Shown here piece after piece: positions 62,894 to 64,000 of a stretch of 64,000 bases of DNA (positions are counted from its first letter, which is position 1; the number at the start of each line of letters is the position of its first letter). The stretch covers positions 186,001-250,000 of the forward strand of contig NZ_SMUV01000071.1 of the NCBI RefSeq assembly GCF_004358185.1. The letters are read 5' to 3'. Under the pieces are notes generated by a model that saw only the letters and a list, made by a program, of their open reading frames with translations, ran no database searches and was not told where the DNA came from. The position numbers and the translations under genes are program-made. This DNA comes from Antarcticimicrobium luteum. GTDB taxonomy: Bacteria > Pseudomonadota > Alphaproteobacteria > Rhodobacterales > Rhodobacteraceae.

Positions 62894-64000
62894 TCAGCCC
62901 TTGTCGGCGGGGGCGACGGCGCGCGTCTCGGCGCCGTACTCGCCGCCGTTTTCGAGGATGTCCCCGACCGCGCGGGCCTTGTCGTCATGGCCGCCGAGCG
63001 CACGGTAGTCATCGCGGCGCAGGGTGAATTCCAGCGGTGCGACGATGGCGGGGGTGGGGACATAGCCGAAGGCGTTGTCGGGCATCTGCGTCACATCGGC
63101 CATGATGGTGATGCCGCCGCCGGGCCAGACGTAAGCCGGAGCGCCGCCAACGGTGACGCGGGTCTTTTCCTGCTGCACCGAGCGGGTGAGGCGCACCGGG
63201 TTCTTGGTCACGCCGGAGCGGAGCGAGCCGCCTGCCCCGCCCATGAACAGCACGGTGCAGTGCGCCGGCTCGCAGTTCTCGGCGATCAGATCGACGGAGG
63301 GGCGGAGCGCCGCTGGCAACTCCCGTTTCTGCGGTTTGAGATCGGCGTCGAGGACGTAATAGCCGTATTGCTCGCCGGTGGTGGAGACCATCAGCAGGGT
63401 CAGGCCGGGGCGTGCGCCCTTTTTCGGGTTCCAGTCGCCGAGGATGGTCAGCGGATCGGTGATGTCGGTGCCGCCCCAGCCCAGCCCGGGCGCGGCGACC
63501 TGGAAATAGCGCCCCGGGGTGGAGCGGCGGCCGAGGATGCGGATACCGGTGTCGGGCCAGCCCAGCACCTTGCCCGCCTGATGTTCGCTGACCACGCCGG
63601 TGATATGGTCGTCGACCACAACCACCTCGTCCACCAGCCCCTGCCATTGGCTTGCGAACATGCCGATGGTGGCCGAGCCGCAGCCGACGCGCATACGCTC
63701 CTCGCGGTGGCCGTCGACGATCGGGGGCTGGCCCGCCTGCACGGTCACCGTGGCGCCGCCGTCGACGGAAAGCTCCACCGCCTCGCGGTTGCACAGGCGC
63801 ATGAGGGTGTCGCAGGTGATGCGGCCCTCGGGCTTGGAGCCGCCGGTGAGGTGGTCGACGCCGCCGAGGGACATCATCTGCGAGCCGTATTCGGAGGTGA
63901 TCATCAGGCCCACCGCCTCGCCCTGGGCGCGGATGGTGGCGCCCTCATGGCCGAGGTGGCGGTCGGTGTCGATCTTCACCTTGACGCCGCAGTAGGAAAA
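62894..64000 (-). CDS. 6-hydroxynicotinate reductase-like protein (5' end cut by window)
   Basis: 369 codons are visible; reading continues unbroken to the window edge (upstream residues FSYCGVK), so the GTG at 63979 is not the start. The family is about 490 residues with an N-terminal ferredoxin-like domain, which would lie outside. The visible part includes VGCGSATIGMFASQW and GWPDTGIRILGRRSTPGRYFQ. In Azorhizobium-type nicotinate breakdown this enzyme reduces 6-hydroxynicotinate. A stretch RSGVTKNP loosely resembles an SGxT flavinylation site. Confidence 0.78.
   Translation of the reverse strand, partial: FSYCGVKVKIDTDRHLGHEGATIRAQGEAVGLMITSEYGSQMMSLGGVDHLTGGSKPEGRITCDTLMRLCNREAVELSVDGGATVTVQAGQPPIVDGHREERMRVGCGSATIGMFASQWQGLVDEVVVVDDHITGVVSEHQAGKVLGWPDTGIRILGRRSTPGRYFQVAAPGLGWGGTDITDPLTILGDWNPKKGARPGLTLLMVSTTGEQYGYYVLDADLKPQKRELPAALRPSVDLIAENCEPAHCTVLFMGGAGGSLRSGVTKNPVRLTRSVQQEKTRVTVGGAPAYVWPGGGITIMADVTQMPDNAFGYVPTPAIVAPLEFTLRRDDYRALGGHDDKARAVGDILENGGEYGAETRAVAPADKG

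Overview
The window looks like chromosome of a marine roseobacter-type alphaproteobacterium (Rhodobacterales, Ruegeria-like). The support is uniformly high GC, ribosomal and core proteins of alphaproteobacterial type, the gene order rplO-secY-adk-rpsM, and a complete taurine-to-acetyl-CoA-and-sulfite route with the MocR regulator TauR and a SoeABC-type sulfite dehydrogenase. There is no phage, insertion sequence, CRISPR array, rRNA or tRNA that I can support. Genes are densely packed and many neighbours share a 4-base ATGA stop/start overlap.

Layout. 1-3160: minus-strand end of the ribosomal spc/alpha region (rplO, secY, adk, 3'-truncated rpsM), apparently with its own promoter because the gene upstream of rplO is not ribosomal. 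3318-6130: a TetR / CoA-ligase / crotonase operon with a perfect 28-bp operator palindrome. 6224-24329: sulfonate region: tauABC, tpa, an inserted arsR-permease pair, a small methyltransferase-like gene, tauR, xsc, pta, a citrate-synthase-family gene and soeABC. TauABC imports taurine, Tpa makes sulfoacetaldehyde, Xsc makes acetyl phosphate and sulfite, Pta makes acetyl-CoA and SoeABC oxidises sulfite. TauR-like direct repeats lie upstream of tpa, xsc and tauR. 24429-44576: housekeeping genes (dapA, lytic transglycosylase, mnmD and a divergent FAD oxidase, an Ada-like protein, nth, PfkB kinase, rppH, fadH, a LysR gene, a four-gene overlapping chain ending in an OmpA protein, sfsA, map). 44749-56982: rsmD, ferredoxin reductase, peroxiredoxin, phhB, FemAB-like protein, GDPD, RidA, a type I secretion ABC/MFP pair, mlaA-mlaC and a class A PBP. 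57238-61328: glnK-amtB, hemC and a fatty-acid desaturase. 61475-64000: an overlapping cluster of a PF06684 protein, a UPF0280 protein and a 5'-truncated 6-hydroxynicotinate-reductase-like protein.

Non-coding signals found by eye. Two distant intergenic regions (13912-14044 and 59082-59213) carry the same paired 26-bp repeat with an exact 64-bp period and an upstream GTTAACCGCG box. A 17-bp motif, CCGGAAATATCCCGGGG, occurs in three gene-end gaps. Twin palindromes separate xsc from pta. All functional calls come from reading protein motifs and context; no database search was run.
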